Positions 1 to 8,754 are shown, counted from the stretch's first letter. The stretch: DNA of 35,622 nt from Prolixibacteraceae bacterium (GCA_018648265.1 JABGRN010000059.1:1-35622); one strand, 5' to 3'. Translations and numbers: made by a program. The notes: generated from the letters alone by a model not told the origin.

Positions 1-6
1 ATTATA

Positions 7-51
7 AACTTCGAAATTGCCATGCGGCATTTCAAAGTACAATTGGTATAA
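7..51. repeat. Palindromic intergenic repeat, copy 1
   Basis: A 45-base unit. Its core is an imperfect inverted repeat around ATGC (the GAAATTGCC side faces GGCATTTC), followed by the tail ACAATTGGTATAA. A second, diverged copy lies at 16455-16500 in the same orientation, with a one-base indel and several substitutions that mostly preserve the stem. It lies downstream of the adenine deaminase gene. Its function is unknown; it could be a REP/MITE-like element or a protein-binding site. Confidence 0.7.
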
Positions 52-177
52 TAACCAGATTCACATTTTCATCTTAAAATTTCTGATCTTACAAAATCTG
101 TTTTTAGCTATTTCTTTAAAATTTGATTAATTCCTCCAGCAAAGAATGTTATTTTTTATGAATCAATAAAGGGGCGA

Positions 178-1197
178 TTAGTTATTTTTCAAATACAGTT
201 CAACCCTGGAGAACATTTTTTCTTTTTCTTTTTCCGATAGCCAGCTTGCCTTGAAACTGTTTCTTGCAAGTTGAGCAATTTGGGTTTTAGACAAATTGAG
301 TGCCTCTGCAATTCTCAAATAATTTTCATTTAAATAACCTCCGAAATAAGCCGGATCATCAGAATTTATTGTCACCAATAAACCTTTTTCCATCATTTTA
401 ACCAGTGGATAGTTTTTCAAATCTTTTACCACTTTTAATTTTAGGTTTGATAAAGGGCATAATGTTAATGGTATTTTAAGCTCTGCTAAACGCTCCACTA
501 AAACATCATCCTCGAGACAATTATTGCCATGATCAATCCGGTTTACTTTGAGCAAATCGATGGCTTCCCAAATATATTCGGCAGGTCCTTCTTCTCCTGC
601 ATGAGCTACGGTTAAAAAGCCTTCCTTCCTTGCCCTTGCAAAAACCTGTTCAAATTTCGAAGGTGGGTTTCCCACTTCTGAAGAATCTAAACCAACACCC
701 GAAATCCATTTTTTATAAGGCAAAGCTTCCTCCAGGGTTTTAAAAGCTGAAGATTCAGGGAGATGCCTCAAAAAAGACATGATCAATTTGGACGTAACTC
801 CCAGTTTTTGCACGCCGTCTTCCAACGCACGATAAATTCCATTAATAACAATATCAAAAGTAATTCCACGATCTGTGTGTGTTTGCGGGTCAAAAAATAT
901 TTCTGTGTGAATAATATTTTGTGACTGTACTTTTTTGAGATATGCCCAGGTTAAATCATAAAAATCCTGTTCGGTTATTAATATGTTTGCACCAGCATAA
1001 TAAATGTTTAGGAAATCCTGAAGGTTATTAAAATTATAGGCCTTTTTTAATTCGTTAATATTTAAGTAGTTGAGTTTTATATTGTTTCTATCAGCAATTT
1101 TGAACATCAGTGCCGCTTCCAGAGTACCTTCAATGTGCAAATGAAGTTCGGCCTTTGGTAACCCCTCAATAAAATGTTTAGTAAAAAATTTATTCAT
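178..1197 (-). CDS. Adenine deaminase (adenosine deaminase superfamily)
   Basis: Zinc-dependent hydrolytic deaminase of 339 residues, a usual length. Probable metal and catalytic residues are visible: H19 and H21 in the ELHLHIEGT motif, H199 and E202 in HAGEE, H223 in IDHG, and D280/D281 in NSDDP. The run HIEGTLE, the stretch [14 protein letters not shown] and the [10 protein letters not shown] end are typical of the adenine-deaminase (Aah1-type) branch rather than true adenosine deaminases, which have HLDG in the first motif. The inferred reaction is adenine to hypoxanthine plus ammonia in purine salvage, in the cytoplasm. The gene follows the K+ channel gene on the same strand after about 100 bases. 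Assignment to adenine rather than adenosine rests on remembered family motifs, not on an alignment. Confidence 0.88.
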   Translation of the reverse strand: MNKFFTKHFIEGLPKAELHLHIEGTLEAALMFKIADRNNIKLNYLNINELKKAYNFNNLQDFLNIYYAGANILITEQDFYDLTWAYLKKVQSQNIIHTEIFFDPQTHTDRGITFDIVINGIYRALEDGVQKLGVTSKLIMSFLRHLPESSAFKTLEEALPYKKWISGVGLDSSEVGNPPSKFEQVFARARKEGFLTVAHAGEEGPAEYIWEAIDLLKVNRIDHGNNCLEDDVLVERLAELKIPLTLCPLSNLKLKVVKDLKNYPLVKMMEKGLLVTINSDDPAYFGGYLNENYLRIAEALNLSKTQIAQLARNSFKASWLSEKEKEKMFSRVELYLKNN

Positions 1198-1300
1198 AAT
1201 TATTAAATGTTGAGTTTGTAATCAACAACTATTTACTAATAGAAGTTCAATGTGAATGCAAAAGTTTGATTGAGAAATTTGTTCAGATCTGCAGGGGAAA

Positions 1301-2344
1301 TTATTCTTCCGATTCCATCTCTTTCTGTAGTTTCTTTATTTGTCCCGCGTTTCCTAAAACAAAAAGTTTATCGTTGCGCGAAAGGATCATATTTGGATCG
1401 GGGTTAAAAACATAGCGGGCTCCACTAATTTTTAAACCAATAATATTTGCACCCGATATTTCCCGAACTTTCAAATCGGCAATTGATTTTCCCACAAAAC
1501 GAAGGGCCAGGTCTTTGCACGATAATTCTTCGAGACTTACGTCGCGGGATTTTTGTAAAAGAATATATTCGAGAAATTCAACTACATCGGGTTGGTGGAC
1601 AAGTTTTGCCATTCGCTGGCCTCCAATACGTTCGGGCATAATTATATTCGATGCCCCGGCACGTTTTAATTTCATTTGTGATTCAATTTCCGAGGCCCGG
1701 CTAATTATTGTCAAACCGGGGTTCATACTTCTTGCTGTAAGTACAACAAAAACATTATCGGCATCGTTGGGCGTGGTTGCAATTAAAGCCCTGGCTTTAT
1801 ATACTTTCGCCTGTTCCAAAACATCTTCGTGTGTTGCATCGCCTTTAATATACAGCAATTCGGGGTTTTCCCTGATTCTCGAAATTACATTGTCGCGTTT
1901 GTCAACAATAACAAAATCAACTCCGTGCTCAGCCAACTCCACCGCCGCTTGTTCGCCATTTCGTCCGTAACCCACTATAATTACGTGGTTTTTTAGTTTT
2001 GCAATTTTTTTGTCCACCCTATAAGTTTTTATATAATTTGCCAATTCACCATCGAAAACAAACCGCGCCATATTAGACCCGACATACGCCAGACTACCTA
2101 AACTGGTGACAATTAAGCCCATGGTAAAAATTTTCCCCCCCTGTGAAAGCGGGGCACTGCCAACCTCTTTAAAACCCACGGTTGAAACAGTAATTATTGT
2201 CATGTACAAGCTGTCAATTATTTTCCAACCTTCCAGCGTATGATAACCAATGGTTCCAACAACAATTATCGATACAATTAACCCAATACCTATTTTAAAA
2301 GTTTGGCTCGAAATTTCCTGAAATTTATTGTATTGCTGGCTCAT
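1301..2344 (-). CDS. Two-helix K+ channel with cytoplasmic RCK (TrkA-N/TrkA-C) domain
   Basis: Inner-membrane ion channel of the MthK-like design, 347 residues. One membrane helix spans about 17-35, a pore loop about 45-60 and a second helix about 72-93. These are followed by an NAD-binding-type Rossmann domain beginning VIIVGYGRNG (121-130) and a C-terminal TrkA-C-like domain (about 265-347). The selectivity filter reads TVSTVGF (52-58), followed by KEVG rather than the usual GYGD, so the Tyr is Phe and the following Gly-Asp is absent. RCK domains in this family gate the pore in response to ligands such as Ca2+ or nucleotides; which one applies here cannot be seen. The DUF2851 gene lies 5 bases upstream on the same strand, so the two are probably cotranscribed. 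Confidence 0.88.
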   Translation of the reverse strand: MSQQYNKFQEISSQTFKIGIGLIVSIIVVGTIGYHTLEGWKIIDSLYMTIITVSTVGFKEVGSAPLSQGGKIFTMGLIVTSLGSLAYVGSNMARFVFDGELANYIKTYRVDKKIAKLKNHVIIVGYGRNGEQAAVELAEHGVDFVIVDKRDNVISRIRENPELLYIKGDATHEDVLEQAKVYKARALIATTPNDADNVFVVLTARSMNPGLTIISRASEIESQMKLKRAGASNIIMPERIGGQRMAKLVHQPDVVEFLEYILLQKSRDVSLEELSCKDLALRFVGKSIADLKVREISGANIIGLKISGARYVFNPDPNMILSRNDKLFVLGNAGQIKKLQKEMESEE

Positions 2345-2349
2345 ACCTC

Positions 2350-3630
2350 CTAATCTGCTAAATTTTTTACTAGTTTAACCCCTATTTGGCAATTTAAACA
2401 TTTTTTCTTTTCGCAATATAAATTTTTTAATTGAAGCAGTGCTTGTGTTTCGAAGGCCGAACGGCCCTGAATACCCAATTTCCCCCATTTCGAAATAATA
2501 GAATTTTTTTCGGGAGGTAATTGTTCTAGAAATTCCAGTGCCCGGTTTTGTAAATAATTTTTATTTTGTTTTTCACCAAAAACAAACAGAAAAGGAATTA
2601 TAACGTTAATAATTAATGTATAAATAGAATTTTCACCCAGTTCCTTCACCGAATCTTTTGAAGACTGTTTGTTAAAACTGTAATGTGTATTCCAATATTC
2701 CGAGGCTTTTACTTTAAAAAGCCCTTTTAGGTTACCAATATTTTCGATCTCTAATATTTTTGAAAATAAACCATCTGACCGATGAATTAATTCAGCAAAT
2801 TGTGAAATACGGATGGTAGGAAAATTAACCGGGCGTAAACGCATAAATTTCCAAAGGTGGCTTTCGATGGATTGTAAACCGTATTTTTTAAATAAGAACG
2901 AATATTCTTCACGCAGTTTCAAAAAATAACCATCGCCAAGAAGTTGTTCGTTAAGTAAGCCGGAACTTCCAAAAAGAAGTGCTTCTAATTGAAAAATACT
3001 GTTTTTGTGTTTCGCCAGGGTTTTAAGTGAAACCGCTTTTGCCAACATTTCGAAGGGAATTGCATTTACTTTAAATCCAAACGACCGGGCAAGAATCTGG
3101 TAAAATGTTTCGTTCCAGTTGTTTTTATTTTGAATCAAACGTTCCAGTATTTCCCCTGTTTTGTTTTCAAGCCGTTCAATCATTAAGCGGTTAAAACCCA
3201 ATTGCAAAATAACAGGGTTTATTTTATGAAACTGATTTTGGCAGGCAATCCAGGTTTTGGAATTCAACAAGTTCTGATAATTCGTTTTTAGTTTTTCGGG
3301 ATAAGTAAAAACAAGTGTCGCAATTTTTTCCCCGGTAACACGCGTAACTTGTCGATCGTCAATTTCTACCACGTGTAAAATTACGTTATCGTACGCTTTG
3401 TCGGTGTTGTGTTTGTGTTGCAACCAATCCGACGATTTTTTATGGATTTCAATATTCCCTGCCCAAATTGTTTCATCTATTTTAATTTTGGCATTAAAAA
3501 AATCGGGTCCCGAATTTGTGTTTCGTTTACCTACATCAACGATTTCAAGTTTTTCGCCATTGCTGGTTTTTAAATTTTCAGCAAAAAACAGTTTATTTTC
3601 CCAAACATATTGCAGAAATTCTTCGGGCAT
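2350..3630 (-). CDS. DUF2851 family protein
   Basis: Cytoplasmic protein of about 426 residues of unknown function. The N-terminal run MPEEFLQYVWENKLF, then NSGPDFFNAKIKI and WAGNIEIHKKSSDW, is the recognisable start of the DUF2851 family, common in Bacteroidota. I place the start at the Met of MPEEF (ATG at 3628-3630). An upstream in-frame Met at 3738 would add 36 residues rich in Phe and Ile that are not part of the family. The C-terminus carries a cysteine pair (CEKKKCLNCQIG) that could bind metal. The gene runs straight into the K+ channel gene (5-base gap). No activity is known. Confidence 0.85.
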   Translation of the reverse strand: MPEEFLQYVWENKLFFAENLKTSNGEKLEIVDVGKRNTNSGPDFFNAKIKIDETIWAGNIEIHKKSSDWLQHKHNTDKAYDNVILHVVEIDDRQVTRVTGEKIATLVFTYPEKLKTNYQNLLNSKTWIACQNQFHKINPVILQLGFNRLMIERLENKTGEILERLIQNKNNWNETFYQILARSFGFKVNAIPFEMLAKAVSLKTLAKHKNSIFQLEALLFGSSGLLNEQLLGDGYFLKLREEYSFLFKKYGLQSIESHLWKFMRLRPVNFPTIRISQFAELIHRSDGLFSKILEIENIGNLKGLFKVKASEYWNTHYSFNKQSSKDSVKELGENSIYTLIINVIIPFLFVFGEKQNKNYLQNRALEFLEQLPPEKNSIISKWGKLGIQGRSAFETQALLQLKNLYCEKKKCLNCQIGVKLVKNLAD

Positions 3631-3920
3631 TATTTCGTGGTTAACTTTTATATTAATTTGATTGTATTGCACCGCTAAAATTAATCGAAAAAAATAAAAA
3701 TAAATTGATATTATTGAAAAGTTATTGAATAACATCAAATTGAAAGAAAATCAGTAATTAATTGATTTCTAATTTATTTTCGCCTAATTTTATTATCTAC
3801 GAACTTATTCCTCTATTAAAACCTATAATTAAGTTGTTTGATGTACTGATATAAAGTCAGCTAATTGCTGAAATAAATTAAAACGATTTAAAACACACCA
3901 CAAATTATTTCTAAAAAATT

Positions 3921-4265
3921 ATGAAAAAATTACACTTATTTATGTTTTTGATTTTTTTTGCGTGCAATGGGGATGATCTTAAACTGATTCAAATTTCGGG
4001 CGATTCAGTGTTGAAAATAAATAATGATATCAGTAGTAGTGTGAATATTTTTTTTGATAACCAATTCATCGGTGATATTAATAGTGAGGAGAGCAAAATC
4101 TGGGATGCGCCTTCGGGGAATCATACAATAAAAGCGACTAATCTTGGTTCTGAAGCTTATAATGAATCTTTTAATTTTGTTGAAGGGGATACTATTGAAC
4201 TTACATTGTATGTATCGATTAAAAGTGGAATGGTTGAGCAGATAGTGCTGAAGGATAAAAATTAA
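3921..4265 (+). CDS. Small putative lipoprotein, PEGA-like
   Basis: 114 residues. It starts with a short basic N-terminus and a hydrophobic stretch ending in FFAC at residue 15, which reads as a lipoprotein signal, followed by NGDD. The body (about 40-75) resembles a PEGA-type beta sandwich: NIFFDNQFIGDI, then WDAPSGNHTIKAT. I do not recognise a specific family. It is probably anchored in the outer or inner membrane facing the periplasm. Its stop codon abuts the stop of the convergent TrmH-family gene exactly. About 290 bases separate it from the divergent DUF2851 gene, and no clear promoter motif is visible there. Confidence 0.7.
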   Translation: MKKLHLFMFLIFFACNGDDLKLIQISGDSVLKINNDISSSVNIFFDNQFIGDINSEESKIWDAPSGNHTIKATNLGSEAYNESFNFVEGDTIELTLYVSIKSGMVEQIVLKDKN

Positions 4266-4796
4266 TCACTGATTTATTTTCTGAAAAATATCCCACAAAA
4301 CAATGCCGGCAGTCACCGAAATATTAAACGAGTGTTTTGTACCGAACTGCGGTATTTCGATACTGGCATCGCACAAATCAACAACCGTTTGTTGTACACC
4401 TTTAACTTCGTTTCCAAAAACAACAGCCAGTTTTTCTCCGGGTTTGGGCAAAAATCCAGGCAGCGAAATACTGTTTTCCACTTGTTCGATAGCATAAACC
4501 TTGTAACCCCCATTTTGAAGACTGGTTACTGCATCCTCTGTTTTTTCGAAATATTCCCAGTCAACCGATTTTTCAGAATCCAAAGCTGTTTTATGAATAT
4601 CTTTGTTTGGCGGTGTGGCAGTTATTCCACAGAGATAAATTTTCTCGATTAAAAAAGCATCGGAAGTGCGAAAAACCGCTCCGGTATTATTGCAACTACG
4701 AATATTGTCGAGAATTACAACCAATGGTGTTTTTGCCGAGTTTTTATATTCCTCAATAGTTAAACGATCCAATTCGATATTTCGCAATTTCCGCAT
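4266..4796 (-). CDS. TrmH/SpoU-family RNA 2'-O-methyltransferase
   Basis: SPOUT-fold S-adenosylmethionine-dependent RNA methyltransferase of 176 residues. The three SpoU motifs are present: NTGAVFRTSD (37-46), VFGNEVKGV (126-134) and IPQFGTKHSFNISV (148-161), which contains the knot and the dimer-forming strand. There is no separate N-terminal substrate-binding domain, so it is a minimal, TrmL-like or TrmH-like protein. The target nucleotide cannot be told from sequence. I prefer the Met of MRKLRN because related proteins start there. An alternative Met at 4820 immediately abuts the stop of the upstream M48 protease gene, which suggests the two are cotranscribed. Confidence 0.87.
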   Translation of the reverse strand: MRKLRNIELDRLTIEEYKNSAKTPLVVILDNIRSCNNTGAVFRTSDAFLIEKIYLCGITATPPNKDIHKTALDSEKSVDWEYFEKTEDAVTSLQNGGYKVYAIEQVENSISLPGFLPKPGEKLAVVFGNEVKGVQQTVVDLCDASIEIPQFGTKHSFNISVTAGIVLWDIFQKINQ

Positions 4797-4820
4797 AAAA
4801 TTTTGGTTTCTGTAAACCAT

Positions 4821-6287
4821 TTAATCGCCAATAATTTTTATCAGTTTCCCCGATGAAACCTGATCAGAAAGTTCAAGGTTATTTAAAAGGGCCAATTCAT
4901 TAAATTGATCTTGCGGAACTCTATAATATTTAAAAGCGTCGGCAAGCGTTCCCGAGCGACGGACCGATTGTACTTTAATACGTTTTGGCCTCACATTTAT
5001 TTTAGAAACTTCAGTAAGGCGGTTAAAATTTACCATTGTCGATTCAAATACGCGGTAGTATGAATTAAAATCAGCATCTGCGGCAACCCCGTGAAACAAA
5101 TAAATGACGCCGTTATAATCGATAAAATACGACATTACTTTTATTGTTTGTTCCTGACCGGTTTGTTGATTTTGTGAAACCAGCTGAGAGACTGCCCAAA
5201 TAGCTGGCATACCATTAACCACCGCTTTTTTGCTTTCAATTATTGAAAGTCCCAGTTCACTCAGTGTTTGTTGCACCGCCTCATCTAAAGTTTTCTGCCT
5301 GGCAAGGGTAAAAATCATCATAGCCTTTCCATCTTCGGGTGCCATTTGTACCTGAATCGGTGAGTTCTGCAATTTCCATCCAGGAGGAACCGGATATTTA
5401 AATTTCATCTCAGGGTGGTAAAACATATTCGACTCAACGTATCCCTGCCGTGGATCTTCTCCATAAACCAAACCATCAATCATCCGTAAATAGTTGTCGC
5501 TGTTAACTGCCCAGCTTGCATAATTTAAACTGTCCTGCCATTCATCGGATTTTTGGTTTACCGAATTATAACGGTCGCCCGGATCCGGGTGAGTTGACAT
5601 AAAAGTTGGTACCCCGCCATGATCGCTGGCCAATTGCATTTTATTTAATACATTAAAAAAATCAGCCATTTTGTGTGCATCGTAACGTATTTTTGAGGAA
5701 TATTCGACACCGAGGCGATCAGCTTCGCGTTCGTTGTCGCGGCTGAATTTCAGGAAAAGCAGTTCCATGCCTTGCAGGGCATAATCGGCAAACTGGCGAA
5801 ATTCTTCAGAAGCAATCATCCCACCAACTAAAAGTAGTTGCCCCAATTGCTGTTTGCTTTGTTGACTTGCTGTATGGCGCGCTGTAATATGCCCCATTTC
5901 GTGCCCAAGTACCCCAATTAATTCAGCTTCATTATTAAACTGAGCCAGGATTCCACGGGTTAAATAAATGTACCCGCCCGGGACTGCAAACGCATTTATC
6001 ACCGGCGAATCTAAAATTTTAAAATGATACTCCAGGTTTGGCCTGTGAGATAATTTCCCCATCTCAACACCTTTCTCCTGAATAAATGCTAACAAATTTT
6101 CATTCTGATAAACTCCAAAAGTCCCTGTCACCGAAGGATCATATTGAGCTCCAAGGGCAATTTCCTGAGTCTCTGACATTAACATCAGCTGTTTTTTACC
6201 GGTAACTGGGTTAATAGCACACGAAGGCAAAAGCGAGATAATAATTGCTATTAATAAAAGCCTTGAATAAATATTTATCGGTTTCAT
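4821..6287 (-). CDS. M48 family metalloprotease lipoprotein with LysM-like C-terminus
   Basis: Periplasm-facing, membrane-anchored zinc protease of 488 residues. A signal peptide ends in the lipobox LLPSC, giving C23. The peptidase domain contains HEMGH (129-133), with its two zinc-binding His and catalytic Glu, and the third ligand Glu in NEREADRLG (E188), as in BepA/LoiP/Oma1-type enzymes. A middle region of about 290-430 residues follows. The last 45 residues (GTLADAFKYYRVP... to the end) look like a LysM-type module that may bind peptidoglycan. By family analogy it handles quality control of outer-membrane proteins. It is upstream of the TrmH-family gene with no gap. A TAnnTTTG element lies 28-35 bases upstream. 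Confidence 0.9.
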   Translation of the reverse strand: MKPINIYSRLLLIAIIISLLPSCAINPVTGKKQLMLMSETQEIALGAQYDPSVTGTFGVYQNENLLAFIQEKGVEMGKLSHRPNLEYHFKILDSPVINAFAVPGGYIYLTRGILAQFNNEAELIGVLGHEMGHITARHTASQQSKQQLGQLLLVGGMIASEEFRQFADYALQGMELLFLKFSRDNEREADRLGVEYSSKIRYDAHKMADFFNVLNKMQLASDHGGVPTFMSTHPDPGDRYNSVNQKSDEWQDSLNYASWAVNSDNYLRMIDGLVYGEDPRQGYVESNMFYHPEMKFKYPVPPGWKLQNSPIQVQMAPEDGKAMMIFTLARQKTLDEAVQQTLSELGLSIIESKKAVVNGMPAIWAVSQLVSQNQQTGQEQTIKVMSYFIDYNGVIYLFHGVAADADFNSYYRVFESTMVNFNRLTEVSKINVRPKRIKVQSVRRSGTLADAFKYYRVPQDQFNELALLNNLELSDQVSSGKLIKIIGD

Positions 6288-6314
6288 CTTTTATAAATTT
6301 TAAATTCTCAACAT

Positions 6315-6322
6315 CAAAATTA
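6315..6322 (-). promoter_or_regulatory. Probable -7 promoter element for the M48 protease gene
   Basis: The minus strand reads TAATTTTG, an exact match to the Bacteroidota -7 consensus TAnnTTTG, 28 bases upstream of the protease ATG. No TTTG lies at the expected 19-21-base spacing; the nearest is 28 bases away, so the -33 half is not supported. Confidence 0.4.
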
Positions 6323-6440
6323 GTATTAATTAAGTTAACAATGAATTATTCAAACAGTTGATTCTGATAAAATTTTCAATCTGTTTCTCACTACACTTTT
6401 ATTCTTTTTTTACACCTTTTAAAGTAAGTTATCCTTAAAC

Positions 6441-6474
6441 TTCCAATCTAAAACTTATAGATTTTAGATTGGAA
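6441..6474. repeat. Perfect 13-bp inverted repeat (hairpin)
   Basis: The arm TTCCAATCTAAAA at 6441-6453 is repeated exactly in reverse complement at 6462-6474, with an 8-base loop. It lacks a T tract, is far from any gene end, and sits mid-way between two divergent genes. It could be an operator, a small-RNA stem or a remnant of a mobile element. Confidence 0.75.
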
Positions 6475-6754
6475 ATTTAATAAGATTGGGTAGTTTTATA
6501 AAGTTTAAAACAGAATTGCCAATCCACAATTTGTGTTTTGTGCCATGAATTATATAAAACGTATTTGGTATTATTCTATAATTGAATTTTAAAATCCGAT
6601 AATTGAATCATATTCATTTTACTCTCCACCCAAACCAAAAGTGAAAAAATATATCGGGTTAACTATTATTTGACTGCAACAAATTGCTATTTTTAATCGC
6701 AAAACAGAGAAAAACAAAGTAGCACATTAATGACTTTTTCTCAATAAAAAAATT

Positions 6755-7288
6755 ATGAGAATTATAGATCTTCCAATAGAAATAATTGAGTTGCTAGAAA
6801 CTTTAAACTCACCCCTAATTCTCAAGAGACATTTAACAATTGTGCACGCAACAGCATTTAATCTCCTGGCACGATTAAAAGATGAATGGCCGGTGATTAA
6901 CTTAAAAAATGAGCTTATTTTATTTGGTGCAGCAACACACGACATTGGCAAAATTAAAATTACTAATGAACTATTCGCGGCTGGGAAAAAGCATGAATTA
7001 GCCGGAATGGAAATCCTGATAAATCAAGGATATAAAAAAGAAAAATCAAGATTTGCACAAACTCATGGAGATTGGAAAGTTGAAAATCGGGAAATTGAAG
7101 ATTTATTGGTTAGTTTATCGGACAATATTTGGAAAGGTAAAAGAATTGATGATTTGGAAGAAATGATTATTTTGAAGCTTTCGGCCATTCTGGAATCAGA
7201 CTATTGGGAAGTGTACGAAAAATTTGACATTATTTTGTCGGAAATTGCAACTGGTGCTGATAAAAGGTTGAACTGGCAAGGACAATAA
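6755..7288 (+). CDS. HD-domain phosphohydrolase
   Basis: Cytoplasmic protein of 177 residues with the metal-binding pattern of the HD superfamily: H31 near the start of the domain, the THDIGK doublet at H62-D63, and further conserved-looking His at 80 (KKHELAG) and 104 (AQTHGDW). HD proteins of this size usually hydrolyse nucleotide or other phosphomonoesters; the substrate cannot be inferred. The ATG follows an A-rich leader. The gene stands alone: a divergent protease lies 467 bases to the left and 250 bases separate it from the next gene. Confidence 0.8.
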   Translation: MRIIDLPIEIIELLETLNSPLILKRHLTIVHATAFNLLARLKDEWPVINLKNELILFGAATHDIGKIKITNELFAAGKKHELAGMEILINQGYKKEKSRFAQTHGDWKVENREIEDLLVSLSDNIWKGKRIDDLEEMIILKLSAILESDYWEVYEKFDIILSEIATGADKRLNWQGQ

Positions 7289-7538
7289 ATAAAAAACAAA
7301 ACGCAATCAGTTAACCTTAAGCAACAGAAACAAAGCCATGGTCAGCTAAAATAATAAAACATCTACCTGCAACTGCCACCCGTTTCCAATAAAGTAACAG
7401 AAAGGTTAAATCAGGAAGTTTGAGTTCCTGTTCAATCATGCCTGAATTGAAAACACATACTTAATGCTACACCAAATCTTCCCCCTAAAGGCAACGAGAG
7501 ATAGAAAATAGTTTGCGATTCAAATTCACTTCATTTAA

Positions 7539-7712
7539 CTATTTTTTTAACAGAAGAACAATTAAAATTATGGCCACCAGAATTCCTCCAAAAAAAGAAA
7601 CATAAAAAACAGATTTTGGCCAATGTTGCAGTTTCGAAATAAAACTAAAACAAATTAAGGCAAAAGAAATAAGGATTAGAGTTATTGTAATTCTTGATTG
7701 GATCTTTGTCAT
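7539..7712 (-). CDS. Small two-helix membrane protein
   Basis: 57 residues (MTKIQSR... to LLLKK) with two hydrophobic stretches at about 9-26 and 34-54, split by KLQHWPKS. A short 'K-x-x-HWP' link between helices also occurs in GldL-type and related small Bacteroidota membrane proteins, but this is only a resemblance. I set the start at 7712 rather than the in-frame Met at 7826 because a complete promoter (7736-7766) lies between them, and the longer version would overlap the divergent DMT exporter start and add a non-membrane tail. Function unknown. Confidence 0.65.
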   Translation of the reverse strand: MTKIQSRITITLILISFALICFSFISKLQHWPKSVFYVSFFGGILVAIILIVLLLKK

Positions 7713-7735
7713 ATTTAGATTATTAAACTGAGAAT

Positions 7736-7766
7736 CAAATATAAATGTTCTGAATTGACAATCAAA
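7736..7766 (-). promoter_or_regulatory. Complete Bacteroidota promoter for the small membrane protein
   Basis: On the minus strand a -33 TTTG (7763-7766) is followed, after exactly 19 bases, by TATATTTG (7736-7743), an exact match to TAnnTTTG. The predicted transcript start is near 7729-7730, about 17 bases before the ATG at 7712. This is the best-formed promoter in the window. Confidence 0.75.
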
Positions 7767-7816
7767 ATAACAAAACCCTTTTTCGTACTTTAGCCGTTCA
7801 TTAATATTGAGACAAA

Positions 7817-8746
7817 ATGAAATCAAATACTTTCAAAGGATACTTTTTTGCAATTGTAGCAACACTGGCATTTTCAAATGTTTATATTTTTAGCAAGGCT
7901 GCATTAAACGAAGTTCATTTGGCACAATTTGGATTGTATTGGTTTGCTATTGGAACTGTTTTAAGTTTTGTTTATGCATGGAGCAGCAAAAAACTAAAAC
8001 AGTTAAAAGTCCTTTCAAAAAAACAAGTTCGGATTTTAATCTCCTTAGGTTTATTGGAAATTCTTACAACATCATCATTCTTTATATCAATTAATATTAT
8101 TGAAGATCCTGCTGTGACTTCGTTTTTAGGGAATATGTATCCGGTGATGGTTACGATGGGGGGTGTTTTTATTTTGAAAGAGAAGTTTGGCTGGATTGAA
8201 ATAATTGGGGTTATTCTGGCCTTAACCGGAGCATTTGTTATAAGTTACACGGGTGGCACTTCGTTAAAAACCTTTTTTATAAAAGGAACAGGTGTCGTAT
8301 TTATTAATGCAATATTTGCAACAGCAGCATCTTTGGTTGTTAAAGTCCATGTTAAAAAATTGAGCCCCGAATTATTGAATTTAAATCGGTCAACCTGGCT
8401 TCTGGTATTTTCTGTAATTATGTTTTTCGTTTACAAACAGTCAATAATTATTCCGGTTTCTGCTTTAAAAAACATTGCTGTTGGAGCTGTGCTTGGACCG
8501 TTTCTTGCTATTTTAACGGTTTACTATTCTTTCCGGTATATCGAAGCTTCACGCTCGTCGATTGTACAAAGTTTAAAAGGGATATTTGTTTTGATAGGAG
8601 CTTTTTTTGTTTTTAAAAGTTTCCCTTTGCCGCACCAATTAGTTGGTGGAATAATAACTGTTTTTGGTGTTTTGATTATGACTTTGGCACAAGCCGGGGT
8701 TTTTAAAAAGTCACTCCCGACATCGCAAAAAGGCGTTAGTAAATAA
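7817..8746 (+). CDS. DMT-superfamily (EamA) transporter
   Basis: Inner-membrane carrier of 309 residues with about ten hydrophobic segments in two EamA-type repeats: residues about 1-145 and about 150-300. The first ends with a stretch like AVTSFLGNMYPVMVTMGGVFILKEK, the second with a stretch like ASRSSIVQSLKGIFVLIGAFF, both typical of the repeat end. Family members usually export metabolites or amino acids; the substrate is not predictable. The next gene, an ATP-grasp protein, begins 8 bases after its stop, so the two are very probably cotranscribed and may be linked in function (a peptide-like product made and then exported). Confidence 0.88.
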   Translation: MKSNTFKGYFFAIVATLAFSNVYIFSKAALNEVHLAQFGLYWFAIGTVLSFVYAWSSKKLKQLKVLSKKQVRILISLGLLEILTTSSFFISINIIEDPAVTSFLGNMYPVMVTMGGVFILKEKFGWIEIIGVILALTGAFVISYTGGTSLKTFFIKGTGVVFINAIFATAASLVVKVHVKKLSPELLNLNRSTWLLVFSVIMFFVYKQSIIIPVSALKNIAVGAVLGPFLAILTVYYSFRYIEASRSSIVQSLKGIFVLIGAFFVFKSFPLPHQLVGGIITVFGVLIMTLAQAGVFKKSLPTSQKGVSK

Positions 8747-8754
8747 ATTTTTAA

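Larger units (their letters stand above)
6288..6754. other. Divergent intergenic region, 467 bases, no gene
   Basis: The longest gene-free stretch of the window, between the M48 protease (minus) and the HD hydrolase (plus). I see no tRNA, no convincing short reading frame and no rho-independent terminator with a T tract. It contains an exact minus-strand TAnnTTTG element, a perfect 13-bp inverted repeat (6441-6474) and two copies of ATAATTGAAT 21 bases apart (6578-6587 and 6599-6608). These are listed separately or in the findings. Confidence 0.7.

Noticed and set aside
178-1197. Adenosine deaminase rather than adenine deaminase
   Set aside because: The [18 protein letters not shown] and DDPAYFGGY runs are those of the adenine-deaminase branch; a phylogeny would settle it.
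1515-1970. Open frame of 151 codons on the plus strand inside the K+ channel gene
   Set aside because: It is antisense to clear RCK and pore motifs and shows no domain of its own.
6669-6695. Promoter for the HD hydrolase (TTTG, then TATTTTTA)
   Set aside because: The spacer is only 15 bases and the -7 element ends in A rather than G, so it does not fit the Bacteroidota consensus.
7713-7826. N-terminal extension of the small membrane protein to a Met at 7826
   Set aside because: A full promoter lies between the two Mets, and the extension overlaps the divergent EamA start.
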